A program made the translations under genes and the position numbers. Below, in pieces: positions 1-10,713 of a DNA stretch of 64,000 nucleotides; positions within the stretch are counted from its first letter, which is position 1; each line of letters starts with the position of its first letter. Location: the NCBI GenBank assembly GCA_035079385.1, contig JAVHKY010000013.1, forward strand, positions 10,538,001 through 10,602,000, given 5' to 3'. Under the pieces are notes generated by a model. That model was not told the DNA's origin. It did not search any database and saw only the letters and a program-made list of their open reading frames with translations. Source of the stretch: Aspidiotus rigidus (Eukaryota; Arthropoda; Insecta; Hemiptera; Diaspididae).

Positions 1-110
1 CGGTTGGCGCACGGGGTCCGCATATACTATTTGCAACGACAACGAGTGTTTGTAGACAGGTAATGCGAACGAAAACGCATTCCTAACAGCCGCCGACTAA
101 TGATTCAAAT

Positions 111-933
111 TAGGGCTTTTGACCGGTTCTTTTTTTTTTTTTTTTTTCGATTAAATCTTAAATAACTCTCAGAAAATTTTATATCCAACGGTTATGAGTC
201 ATAACGGTCAACCGGTCAAAACTTGAAGCCAATAATGAATATATAACTGTTATGGTAGAAAAATTTCGGTCATGGTAAAAAATTGAAAATTAAAAAAAAA
301 AGTTAAATACAACAATATTTTTTTATGTTGTGATCAACATACATTAATAAATTCTTAAATTGTTTAAAAGTTTCTTGACCATAACTCTCCATCATTGCAT
401 CGAGAAGATTTGAAGATTAATTAATACGGCAATTAGAAATTCACTATCGATATCAGGCAAAAGAATACATGGAAGAGAATTCAAAAAAACAAAAGTTAGA
501 AGGCGCACCATAATAGAATAAATCAAGAAGAAAAATTTGTTGAAAATTTTAATATAAGAAAAAATAACTGGAAACAGTAGAAGAAGAATAATGGCGCGAA
601 AAAAAAATGTAACTAGAAAAAAATGCGTAACTACGGCTCTTTTGAGTTTTGAGTTCTGTTGTTATCCGGCTATAGGCTAATCACAACTACAAAATATGAA
701 TCTGCTGAAAAGTATGTCTTGCGTGGAACCGGAATTGAACCTTTTTTGCGGATCCTTGTTGCAAGTTTGACCGTTATTATTTTGGTCAGGATAACTGTTG
801 TGACCGTTTGAGAGTTATAAAATATCGATTATAACTGTCATGAACAATCGATTACCTATTTTTTGAAATGGTTATCGGTCAATCGGTCAAGATTGATACT
901 TTTTTAGTTATAACAGTCAAGTTCCAAGCCCTA
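111..933. mobile_element. hAT-like non-autonomous element
   Basis: The segment starts TAGGGCTT and ends AAGCCCTA. It is flanked by imperfect 8-bp repeats ATTCAAAT and GTTCGAAT (6 of 8 identical). Sub-terminal GGTCAACCGGTCAA-type motifs occur near both ends in opposite orientation, and the flanks of the element are rich in TATAACTGTTATG-like palindromes. There is no reading frame. An 8-bp target duplication would fit hAT, but the mismatches suggest an old copy. Confidence 0.5.
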
Positions 934-1025
934 GTTCGAATATTATAATCATTCTTGACTGGACTTTCAGCAACACTTTTCTTTCCAGGGGGGTATTTAG
1001 CGAGCAATCTGTTCATTTCTGTAAC

Positions 1026-1329
1026 CAGGGATGCGCAGCTAAGGCCGTTATTGGCTTAAGTTTAAGCTGAAGTTCTTGTTTTGACCATTTCTAAGAGAGC
1101 TAAAAGACAGTCAATGAATTTTGAGACATCAGCTTTTCAGCCAATAGCCAGTCATTAGAAAATATTGATTCGTTGCAGGTAAAATTAAGTTATTATAATT
1201 AAGTTTAAGTTTTAAGCCATAATTTTGACCCATTTTGAAAAAGCTAAAATCTAGCTAATGAATTTATTGGGATTAGCTGTCAGCCAAAAGCTGAAGTTCA
1301 AGTCAATGCTGATTGGCTGCGTATCCTTG
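1026..1329. mobile_element. hAT-type MITE with perfect 8-bp TSD
   Basis: 304 bp beginning CAGGGATGCGCAGC and ending with the inverted form GCTGCGTATCCTTG. It is flanked on both sides by TCTGTAAC (1,018-1,025 and 1,330-1,337). The interior repeats AAGTTTAAG and AGCTAA motifs in both orientations and has no coding capacity. The CAGGG terminus and 8-bp duplication fit the hAT superfamily. Confidence 0.85.
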
Positions 1330-1337
1330 TCTGTAAC

Positions 1338-2240
1338 TTCACTACTCGCAGGTGAGATACGCATTCACAGTGTTACTTGACAAGATAACCGACATAATTA
1401 TAGAGCAGGAAGTTTTTATATCTTAGAATCACCCAACCAATCTCTTCCAAATATTCATGATTCATTTGTGTTATCCAGGAATAATTTCTGCTATATACAA
1501 AAACTTCAGGGCGCATAAAAAAGATTTCTTAATTGTGTCTTTGCCCTACGCGTAGTAGAGTATTCATGTATATTCTGGTGCGCGAGCTACTTTTTCAACA
1601 TTGCTGTCTAACCAAAAAGGTCCTAAAAATCCTCTAATTTTTACACTGCATATTTCGTTGTTTTTAAAACAAATAATGAATCTTTTTATTCTTTCGTTCT
1701 TTCGAGTAGTTTGAAGATTTTCAACTTTTTGTATAACTTTCTATCTTTTTAATCGAAATAAATCAAGCTGAAGGATTAATGGTACCACATCCTGCAAAGA
1801 AATCTATTTTCCAATCCTTGTAAAATACAAGATATTCAAATTTTTCCAATATAACTTGTATGTTTCACGTCACTGAGGTTTTTCCTATGCTTTCAGAAGG
1901 GATGACCAATCACCCTTGGAAATATTAAAGAATTTGAAAGAGATTATTTTTAAAAAATAATCATAGAAAGATTACTTGAACTAACACAGGTGAGAATGCT
2001 GCTCATGTTTCAATTTTTCTACATAATATATCATTTTTAACCCTGAAGAAATCATCTTCAATTGAATTGAATTTATTATTATTTTGAACTTTTATTGGAA
2101 ATTCTATTCCTTCCACAGCTCTATAAAACATTTAGCTAGGTACTCTTTGCCAATCTTTATCAACTGGAAACAAACCGGCTAAAACAGACCATAAATAACG
2201 TTTATTATCATTCTCATTTCATTTCTAACATTTATGATGG
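1338..2240. other. AT-rich non-coding stretch
   Basis: I see no exon, RNA gene or clear repeat here. It probably lies in the 3' part of the channel gene or just beyond it. Confidence 0.5.
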
Positions 2241-2245
2241 CTTTC

Positions 2246-2304
2246 CAGGCGCGGATCCAGACGATCACTTTGGGAGGGGAAACGATCCAAAAAAAGTTTA
2301 AAGG

Positions 2305-2337
<33 letters not shown>

Positions 2338-2371
2338 TTTTCTTCGATACAACAGATTTTTTGGGATTTTT

Positions 2372-2405
<34 letters not shown>

Positions 2406-3346
2406 GGGGGGGGGGGGAAATTTTTCTATTTCCCCCCCACCCCCCGTGGATCCGAGCCTGCTTTCTTACTCGCTAAAATTGTTGGAAGTTCAATGTCAGA
2501 ACCAACTCCAAGCGGATTATATCTGTTTATTTTAATTCTGAAGCTATCAATCAATATCAAACCCCATTGAGTACCGTCTAAACTATTTATATAATTCTCA
2601 TTATATCATCAGTAATGCTGTCGTACATCCAATTCAAGCTAGACTCACAAAAGAAATTCATAATTTTTAGTTTGCAAACGCATTTTATCAGTCTCAATAA
2701 CTGTACGACCTCTTCTTTCATAAAAATTAGCTCTAATTCCATTGTGTAGATTTACCCATTTTTTAAGAAGGCTAAAAGTAGGTTTTTACATAACATTTAA
2801 AAACTCATCCAAGTCTTATATTCCCCATTCATTTTGAATTTCAAATTGTCTATGTCTACTTCCAAGCTCATTTAAAAATCTAGGTATGATTTTAAAATCA
2901 TTCTCCTTATTTAGGCAAATTAATATATCTTCATCAAACTTGAATGGTCTTCCAGTCTGCCATATATTTATTTCCTCCTTTGTTAATGAAAAAGTAATTT
3001 GCATTCTATTTGGTTGAGGTAATCTGCATTGAGTTAATTTTTGCAATAATATGAAATAGAGATCTCTTATTTTTGAGGTTACTTCTGTTCCTCTGAAAAC
3101 TATATGGTAACGATGAACAATATTAATGAAACTGAGTTAGAAGGGTTTACCACAAAGAAATTTTTGAGTGCAATGTTTTGCTACTGCCTGTGTAGTTTTT
3201 ATCAAGTACAATTATAAACTATAAAAAAACACCAAAAAACAACAATAAATCTGCAGCATCGAAGAAAATGTAAAAAAAAAAAAAGGTCCGTTAGACTTTT
3301 TTTGGATTCTTTCCCCTCCCAAAGTGATTGTCTGGATCCACGCCTG
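2246..3346. mobile_element. Degenerate DNA transposon with terminal inverted repeats
   Basis: Left end CAGGCGCGGATCCAGACGAT and right end (inverted) CAGGCGTGGATCCAGACAAT match over about 50 bp, including CACTTTGGGAGGGGAAA. Long T and G homopolymers follow the left end. A third, internal inverted end at about 2,446-2,460 closes a 215-bp sub-element (2,246-2,460) flanked by direct CTTTC (2,241-2,245 and 2,461-2,465), so a short copy may have inserted into or recombined with a longer one. The remainder carries a broken minus-strand reading frame (see 2,660-3,110). Confidence 0.6.
2660..3110 (-). pseudogene. Broken reading frame inside the 2.2-3.3 kb transposon
   Basis: One minus-strand frame stays readable from about 3,110 to 2,660 with two in-frame stops. 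The longest piece is 76 codons (3,046-2,816) and includes ITFSLTKEEINIWQTGRPFK and NELGSRHRQFEIQNEWG. After the stops the frame continues with KKWVNLHNGIRANFYERRGR. I do not recognise the family. The LxELGxRHxxF pattern superficially resembles a globin F-helix, but its place between transposon ends argues for a transposon protein remnant. Confidence 0.4.
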
Positions 3347-3592
3347 CAAGATCATGTGTAGTTGTGAATCATCGCTTTGTACATTAGTTTCATTAAAGAT
3401 ATATGAAAATCAATCTTGTCAATAATATTATTCATCTGGATTATAACAAAATATCGATTCTATAATTGAAGTGAGTCTAACCTCCATTGTAGGCCTAGCC
3501 CACATGTACATACAACTTAGTATAAGGATTTCTTGGTGACGTCAATGAATCAAATATGCGCTAATGAATTATACACAAATCAAGGTTGCTTG

Positions 3593-3847
3593 CAGACTGC
3601 AGCTGTCTCCCTTCAAGATGTAAACAAACTTTTTGCATGTTAATTCTCATAAGCATAACGATTAAACAATAAAACATTAATGATTGGTATTGTGAAGTGT
3701 TTGTATTTTATGGAACAAGATTACCCATCATTAACATAATATTGTTTATATTTGCGTTTTTGCAAACGCTACATGATCATTATGAGGATTAACACGGGAA
3801 AAGTTTGTTTACTTCTTAGATGGAGATAGTTGCAGCAGGCAGGTCTG
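3593..3847. repeat. Foldback (inverted-repeat) element
   Basis: Arms at about 3,593-3,665 and 3,775-3,847 are imperfect inverted copies. The shared parts include GTAAACAAACTTTT, GTTAAT and CTCATAA. The loop of about 110 bp is AT-rich. No target duplication was found. Confidence 0.6.
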
Positions 3848-3949
3848 CTTTTTTCCAAATTGAATAAAATTACTATGTCGTTTGTTTGCAATTATGTTGT
3901 CATATATTATAACTTAGTATAGGTCTACTACTGTATGTCGGGCCCACTT

Positions 3950-5405
3950 ATATTCTTGGTCTAGAATGAGTCTAGCATACAATAGACCGATTCCCCGTGA
4001 CGTCAAGATCTTCGATTCCGATTGAATGCTTGTTCTCTGCTGCTGGCTTTGGGGCAGCCATTTTAGAACCCCATAAGAATACACAGGGAACGTTTTGATC
4101 ATTCACTAGTATTCAAGAACAAGAAGTACATTAGCAATAAAAGCTGTATATTTGAATTCCACAGAACTTCTAGATTCTAGAAAGAGATCTCTAATACATT
4201 AGGAACATCTTGTTTTTGAATAATCGTATGTGATCGAATTGTTCCCTGTGTATTCTTATGGAAATCGATATCATGATTGGCCCAATAATTGTAATCGCGA
4301 TTACAAATATGGGTACTTTGATTCACTATCGCTCACTGTTATCAAGACTATGACGTTACCAGGGAATCGGTTTATATTTTAGGTTAACTAGCTTTTGGGG
4401 CTCACTCACTCCGCACGTTTGCCCCCCTTCCATTCTTACTCTAGTATACTGTACATTGAGCCCTATTTAATGAAGGCAAGTCTCCAAAGTAGATTAAAGT
4501 CATTGATGACGTCACAAAAGGTCACCTCACGTTACGCAGATTTCTGACTGACCCTGTGCCCAATGATATATACATGTCAACAACCTCGGATAAGAATTCG
4601 AAAAAAAAATACCATGAAACAAAACTGACAGCCAACAATCAAATAGAAAAGAAACAAAATGAATATAAAAAAAAAAAAAAAAAAAAAGCAAAAGGAAAAA
4701 TTAGATTCTAAAAACAGCGAACTAAAAATAAAAAAAAAAAACGCAAAAAGCGACATCAGATCCTAAGAACAACAAAATTAGACATTTGTTTCATCACGAT
4801 CAATACTACATAGCATACAGGGGCACTCGACGGTGACGTCAGCACCTTAACTAAGACAAAGAAGAGAAAGATTATTTCAATAGTGTCGCCCTTCACGACG
4901 CGGGCTGACCCTAAAAACTGAATCAAAGGATTTCATGACAGTATGTTCACAAAACAAACGCATTCGCGTACTCCCAACTGCGCTGCAGTTGAGTACATAA
5001 TACTTGAGCTGTTCTCCTTATTCAACCAACATTTTACGAGTGTTTTAAGAGATCGCACCAAATAGACCTACACAAAAAAAATACTCTTAGGTTTTAAAAC
5101 TTGGGGAAAAGAAGAGAAAACGCGTCTACACAGCATAGTCGAAAGTCACCAATCAATGTAGGTCAGAGCCCCTGCCCCAGGAAATTTTTCAAACACCTCT
5201 CACCTATAGCCATAACTAAGCGCTTTTCTGTTATCTAACTTTTCTTTTATAGCTAGAGAGTCAATTCCAGTTTGTTCTAAGGCGTAAAGTAACAATGTAC
5301 AAACACAGCTATGGTGAGCTATGTTTTCCGGTTGGTACACTTGAGCTGCAAATAATTATTTTGAGCATACAATAGGGGAAAAACACAGACAACAATTTTT
5401 CTTAC
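3950..5405. other. Non-coding, A-rich, probable last introns or 3' region
   Basis: I found no convincing exon. It holds A-rich low complexity at 4,600-4,760 and several isolated TGACGTCA-like sites (about 4,000, 4,508 and 4,833). A further channel exon is expected in or below this region because the exon at 5,406 ends with a donor site. Confidence 0.4.
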
Positions 5406-5530
5406 CTGTGATAGAATTGAATGTAGAGCGTGATTGACTAGTTTCTGGGAATTCTAAATTCAAAGGCGTAACATCGTGACCAGCTTTGTCGGTGGAGAAT
5501 TCTAAAATGCCGTGGCCTATGCATTTGTCG
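5406..5530 (-). CDS. sei: ERG channel exon: distal C-terminal tail (likely)
   Basis: 125 nt, residues 583-624. Joined through a split Cys codon it reads CDKCIGHGILEFSTDKAGHD, then VTPLNLEFPE and a Ser/Thr-rich end. The acceptor TTTTGCAG is above 5,530 and the donor GTAAG begins at 5,405; both phases fit. The polar composition suits the disordered ERG tail. The donor predicts at least one more exon to the left. A candidate starts near 4,985 (CTGCAG acceptor, 16 codons to a stop), but nothing supports it beyond the splice site. Confidence 0.75.
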
Positions 5531-6949
5531 CTGCAAAAGAAAACAAAATGAAAGAAACAATTTTGAATTTTCCTTTCCATGACGTTGGGCAAATTTACAT
5601 TAAAAAAAGTGGGGAATGTACAGGCTTTAGTTGGCATTAACTGAAACACTTCAACAACAATATTACAGCGCACATTCGCCTCTGAATTTACCGTAACAAT
5701 GATATATCTCAGAAAGAATCACCAACAATTTTGGAGGAGAGGAAGGCCTCACTTCTGATAATTCAATCAAAGAGATATTTTAAGGTGTGCAAGATTATTG
5801 AAAGGTCATTGACATGTCAAGTGCATTTCTTTTGCACGGGAATCATGGCACTCCCGACGAAAACTACTCGCAAAACACTACACTCGCAGTTATACCGATT
5901 TTTCTAGCCTAGCTCAGAAAAATAAAGTGAAAGGCACGTATAAATCTTCGGCCTCCGAATAATGAAAATGCGTTCATTCGCGAAGAAAATCCCCGAAATA
6001 TAACACTCCCCCTACCCCTTCGCTCAAATGACCGCGATCGAGACTGATATTTACTTTTCGTAATTTATTGTACATTTTTCCGCAAAAGTGTGATACTCGT
6101 AGTCACGTGGTTGCCAAGGTGGGTTGCTTTTATTCGTCTGCCTATTTGTAAAAAAAATATTGAACCCGTCCGCGACCGCTGGTACAAATTTATTGCAGGC
6201 AATCTAGATATTTTACTTTTGACGATAAAACGGAATAAGCTTTTTTTATACGCATAAACTCGCACATTTTATCGTCCAACAAAGAGAGAGAAAAGAAGAA
6301 GAAGAAAAAATAACAAAAAAATCGATGAAGATTCCAAGCGAACGCACTGCACCCGCGTATGGAATTACTACAGACGCGTCGTTCGTACGTGAACTTTTGC
6401 GTGCCAACAACTGCGTTGGCTCGCTACGACGACGAGCGAGGGTGCGGCGTGGTCGAAAAATTAAGGTCAGTATATCGCGTTCACGTTTAAAGTTCAACAC
6501 GTTGTGCTACCGAAGCGAACTTCAAAAGTGAATGATAATAGGCGCCCCGCTACAACCCGGTCGAGTGTTTTTATATAAACCGAAAATTCCGACAGTTGCG
6601 TTTTCTTTCAAAATTATTTCGGATCTCGTACCGAAGTCATGCACATCAATTTTAGCTCTATGGATATCATTCACATGTGTCCGACCGAATACTTAGTTCA
6701 GACCGGCATGAGTTCTCAATCCAAAATTAAGGAGCACAGGATTCCTTGGAAGTAACTACTCTCGAAGCTCATTATATATTCTGGGATTGGGGTACAATAT
6801 TGCTGGAGTCTGTATCTTTGCATAATCGAACATTGAATAATCAGTTCACTTCACTAAAGAAAATTCTTGACACAAAAGTCACATACAGGGTGTTTGCAGG
6901 TGAAGCGTGCGCCTCATTCTAGGTCTATACTCAATAGCAATACATTTAC
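5531..6949 (-). other. Intron with a CpG-richer block
   Basis: Intron between the last two tail exons. The part at about 5,850-6,560 is richer in CpG than its surroundings and has short open frames on both strands (6,325-6,531 plus; 6,246-6,500 minus). Neither resembles a known protein or has matching splice phases. Confidence 0.5.
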
Positions 6950-7179
6950 CAGTTGCTTTCAGGCTGTATACAGTCTTCCTCCGCGTTGTATTCGCCTCTG
7001 CTATCGTCACTCCGTCGTTCTCGTTGGAAGTGATGCGACATCGAATGCGTGATGTCTAAATTTATATTGCCAGCGTCGACCGCTTCTTCGGCACCTGGCG
7101 CCCCATCCTGAGAACTGGTTCGCGATTTGAGACGCGAGATAAAGCGACGATTCCTCGGATCGAGACCTTGCTGCTCCTC
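6950..7179 (-). CDS. sei: ERG channel exon: C-terminal tail
   Basis: 230 nt, residues 507-582. The product is hydrophilic and mixed-charge: EEQQGLDPRNRRFISRLKSR, a Ser-Gly-Ala segment, then INLDITHSMSHHF, an Arg-rich stretch and an acidic end. I assign it because it follows the binding-homology exon in phase, has a good acceptor (CTTTTTAG) and donor (GTAAAT), and its codons stay open while other frames are poor in channel-like content. The Arg-Asn-Arg-Arg portion could be a trafficking or regulatory signal, but that is a guess. Confidence 0.85.
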
Positions 7180-7713
7180 CTAAAAAGAATGCAAGATAAT
7201 GCATAATGAAGCATCAACTTCTGCTGATCTGTTGCTAACTTTAGGGTATTCTTCTCTTGTATAGGACAAAAACAAGAAACGAGGAGAAGAAAGCGACTTT
7301 AGTGGACGTTGACCGAAAAGAAACTTTCATCAAACATCTTTCTGGTTGAAAGTACATTCGTCACTGACTACCTAGTTGCAAAGTGACATAGCCTACCTAT
7401 TACTCGCCTTTTGTTTATTTTAGCAACGTTGGTTGTTGGTTCCACGTAACATAAGACAGTGGCACTAGTGAGATGGGGATTGACTGGGACTCGGAGCTAA
7501 TCCACCCAACAAAAAGTGCGAAAATCGATCAAACAAAGTTGGTACTCTTTATAGATATAGTGAAACCTATCCTTGATCCAACTGTGCTTCTCTTCCATAC
7601 ACTTTCCAAATATTTGTTACACGATTAATCTTTTTAAAGCCCGTAATTGGGAAGCGCTTCTTGGTTTAGCACTCTCGCGCGTTAAATATGGAATGAACAA
7701 CTGAAATACTCAC

Positions 7714-7907
7714 GTCTCGCATGTAGAACGTAATTTCTAAATTCTCCGAAAACGATTGATAGAACTCTGGATACATTTCTAGCACGTCGAGTAGATCGTC
7801 TCTGTGTATTTTATGCAGATCACAGTAAGTTAGCGCACGAACATTACATGATGACTTTCCGATTGTCGCATGGTGACAAGGATTCTCTCCAAATATGTCA
7901 TTCTTAC
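7714..7907 (-). CDS. sei: ERG channel exon: end of CNBHD with intrinsic-ligand motif
   Basis: 194 nt, residues 442-506. It reads KNDIFGE, then [25 protein letters not shown] and finally LEITFYMRD. This is the remaining beta-strands and C-helix of the binding-homology domain. In human ERG the last strand carries Phe-Asn-Leu, which fills the empty nucleotide pocket; here the equivalent three residues are Phe-Tyr-Met. The acceptor is an AATAG above 7,907 and the donor GTGAGT begins at 7,713. It ends in phase 0. A 6.2-kb intron separates it from the previous exon. Confidence 0.94.
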
Positions 7908-8800
7908 CTATTAAGAAGAAAAATATGACAAACTTGATGAAATTTTATTTTATTTATTCAAAGAGATATGTTTAAAGTGCCATTCAACAGTCAATGGCCA
8001 ATTATATGACGACACTATTTACAATAATCATGATAATTATTGAATAATAATAATAGATAATATGTGATTAATAATGACTATAATCCTGCCCTGCGCTCCA
8101 CTCTAATCCCCTGCACTGCCTAAACGCCTCTGTTGTGCAACTCTATCAGTGATTGTATTATTTTTCCTTTGAATTCCTTTTCAATTGCTTCCAAAAAATA
8201 CATCTATTGTTGAATCTATGTTTGTAATTTTGTTATCGAGGGCCTTAGATCGATTTAAAGGGGATTTGTAGTCTGAAAGAGGATTTGCGTCTGATATCTT
8301 CTTGCAGGGGCGTAAAAATTGAAATTCATGCTATGAAACAAAAGTCTGTGAGCCATAAATAATGATACTTTTGGGAATCATTGTGTCATTATGGAAACGG
8401 CCTTTCTATTTTCATACCAGTACTGAAAGTTCTAATGGTCACCTTACAATTTTGATTTGTCAGAACAGCATTTCAAGTTCATTCTTTTTGGGCACTTGCG
8501 ATAGGAGAAGTATAGTAAAACGTTATATTCTGTTAGCACTTTGCAGACAAAAATTGGTACCTATCTATAATTCGGACCGGTTAGCGCTAGTATCGCGCAA
8601 AAAAACGGGACAATGAAGATGGTGATGGAGGGCTTGAGCTTCTCTTAAATAAAGCCTTCTCACTGTTATTTACATATTTGTCTGATTCCTAAAGAGTTAC
8701 TCACGCTACTGTCACAGCACTAATGGTGTAAACTATCGATCTTTTAGTGTTTGATACTTCCATCACAGATGTAAACAATTTTTTTTACACGTACTTTCCT
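7908..8800 (-). other. Intron, mostly featureless
   Basis: Start of the 6.2-kb intron. It contains an AATAAT-rich stretch near 8,035-8,065 and nothing else I can name. Confidence 0.5.
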
Positions 8801-8935
8801 ATAATACTTTGTTCACGTTAAGAAAGCATAGAAGTTCATACCTTGAGAACAGAATGGTAGATTAAAATTACCTTCAGCGTTCCGTTCTCGAGGTATGAAC
8901 TTCTATCCTTTCTTAATGTAAACAGAGTATAAGAA
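8801..8935. repeat. Foldback element with about 48-bp arms
   Basis: Left arm about 8,801-8,855 and right arm about 8,885-8,935 are inverted copies around a loop of some 30 bp. The core of the arm contains AGAAGTTCATACCT. It lies 25 bp from the next MITE. No target duplication was recognised. Confidence 0.7.
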
Positions 8936-8959
8936 ACATCATAATGAATACTGAATAGC

Positions 8960-9245
8960 AAAGCCTCCCATAGTTAGAAGCCATGAACGTAAAATTGGCA
9001 ACTGCACAACCGTGGGCCGACTTTTACATTGCTCTTATGGGGAGAAACTCTTTGAGCATCTGTTTCTTAAGAAAATATTAAGTTTTTGAAAAAATCGAAA
9101 AGAACAAAAGTTGTAGCTTGTGAAATTTCCTTTAAATAAGGGTCAACTCGATTTTTTCATGAGAGAGGTGTTTTACATGTAAATGCGTGGGCCAAATGCG
9201 GTGTTGCTTTTCTACGTTCATGGCTTCTAACTATAGGAGGCTTTG
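8960..9245. mobile_element. MITE with 8-bp TSD TGAATAGC
   Basis: 286 bp with inverted ends AAAGCCTCCCATAGTTAGAA and, on the right, the inverted form with one or two changes extending over some 33 bp to ACGTA. It is flanked by TGAATAGC at 8,952-8,959 and 9,246-9,253. The element has no reading frame. The 8-bp duplication suggests hAT. Confidence 0.8.
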
Positions 9246-9626
9246 TGAATAGCCATGTTGTTTGGAATCAAGTCTCCAGCTGATGGCTGCACTTGCAAGC
9301 TGGTTCTGCATTTGAACTAGGCATATTCATTGTAGGTGTCGCTATTGTCGACAATTTCTTCAACGTAATTTTTATGCAAAAACAGAAAATTGCCTCGATT
9401 TGTTTGAAAATCAAATTATCTTACAGGAAATTTTACGCTCTTTCAATTTGGTTTTGTGTTTCTTTTTCCTTCAAAATCGCTGTTTTGAGTTATTTGAACT
9501 TTTGAAAAAAACTAAAAATACCCACATAGGCCTACATACAAGTTAAGGATATTACTTCGCAACATACCCCGGTCATCGATTTTCTTCAATTGACGCTGGC
9601 GCACTTCTCATTCTGCTGTACAAAAT

Positions 9627-9740
9627 AGAATGGACGTATCTGCACATCAACGATCAGCAAGAAAAGGTATTTTGGATGAGGTTCAAGGTTCTCTTTTTAG
9701 CAGATTGTGGACATGCAGGTACGTCCATTCTACTTTGAAA
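9627..9740. repeat. Short inverted repeat
   Basis: TAGAATGGACGTA near 9,627 is repeated inverted as TACGTCCATTCTA near 9,720-9,732. The enclosed 80 bp has no other feature. Confidence 0.5.
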
Positions 9741-9826
9741 GCAGACCTACAATATGCCCAGTCCGAATTCTTGGTGTAGAATGACGTCCTCGATGTACAG
9801 TGACGTCATCAAAAGACAGATAAATG

Positions 9827-10031
9827 CAGGGTTGCAATGTTTTAAATAAACTATGCTTAAAACGCAGGCGAAATTGAGAAATTTACATTAGCTCTCATGA
9901 GAATGTTTTGAATGTTGTAAACAAAATTTGTTTTAAACGTGTTCTTTTCATCTTTTCTGTGCTCTTTCAAACGTTTTTTCAAACTGTTTTTTTAACAACT
10001 TTTTTTTAAAACTGTTTTTCTTGCAACCTTG
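9827..10031. mobile_element. hAT-type MITE, CAGGGTTGC family, copy 1
   Basis: 205 bp beginning CAGGGTTGCAATG and ending TTGCAACCTTG. Flanks are GATAAATG and CATAAATG (7 of 8 identical). The inside is made of GTTTTAAA and TTTAAAAC motifs shared with copies 2 and 3. Confidence 0.75.
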
Positions 10032-10141
10032 CATAAATGGATACAGTGCAGCCATCAGCTGGAGGCCTAATTCTAGACAACAGGGCTGTCCATTATAATA
10101 CCTCCTTTCTTCTGTGCCTTACACTCTTACATCCTCTTTGA

Positions 10142-10284
10142 CAGGGTTGCGATGTTTTAAACAAACGTCAACGATGTTTAAAACATGTTTAAAACGGCAA
10201 AAATCGAAAAAATTTACATTGGCTCTTATGAGAATGTTTTAAACAAATTTTTTATTTTAAACGTGTTTTTTTTTTGCAACCCTG
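10142..10284. mobile_element. hAT-type MITE, CAGGGTTGC family, copy 2
   Basis: 143 bp from CAGGGTTGCGATG to GCAACCCTG, flanked by perfect 8-bp repeats CTCTTTGA (10,134-10,141 and 10,285-10,292). The interior shares TTTACATTGGCTCTTATGAG with copy 1. Confidence 0.85.
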
Positions 10285-10713
10285 CTCTTTGACTAAACAT
10301 TTTATATAGACTGCGCTAGTATGTAAATAATTTTGGCCGGAACTGCATGTTTTTAAACGAGAAAGAGCTTGCTATCACTGTTTCACTCGCTGGGCGCAGT
10401 ACATACATACTACATAGTACTTTATAGTCAAATTACAACCTACTGTAAAATCAGGCAAAAGAATATGTAATATATATGGAACGATGGAAAAACCTTATTG
10501 ATCAAAATCACAAAATTTTCAGGGAAATGTAACTTGTAGAAAATTTTATTCTCTCAGTTTGTCCACTGGTTGGCTTTGTTTTTGAGCTATTTTGTGATTA
10601 TTCAATTGACATTCAAATGAAAAATTGTCCTGATCAAGTTTTCACAATTGTCGATTATAGCGCTTCCAGCGGGTGACCGGTTTGAATATAAAGTAACGCA
10701 ACTAGCACTCTAG

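Noticed and set aside
721..770. tRNA-like words (GGAACCGGAATTGAACC)
   Set aside because: No cloverleaf with acceptor and anticodon arms could be formed.
2816..3046. Globin-like LxELGxRHxxF pattern
   Set aside because: The match is short, the frame is broken, and it lies between transposon ends, so a globin gene is unlikely.
4930..4990. Possible last channel exon after a CTGCAG acceptor
   Set aside because: It would add only 16 residues with no family resemblance; kept only as a remark.
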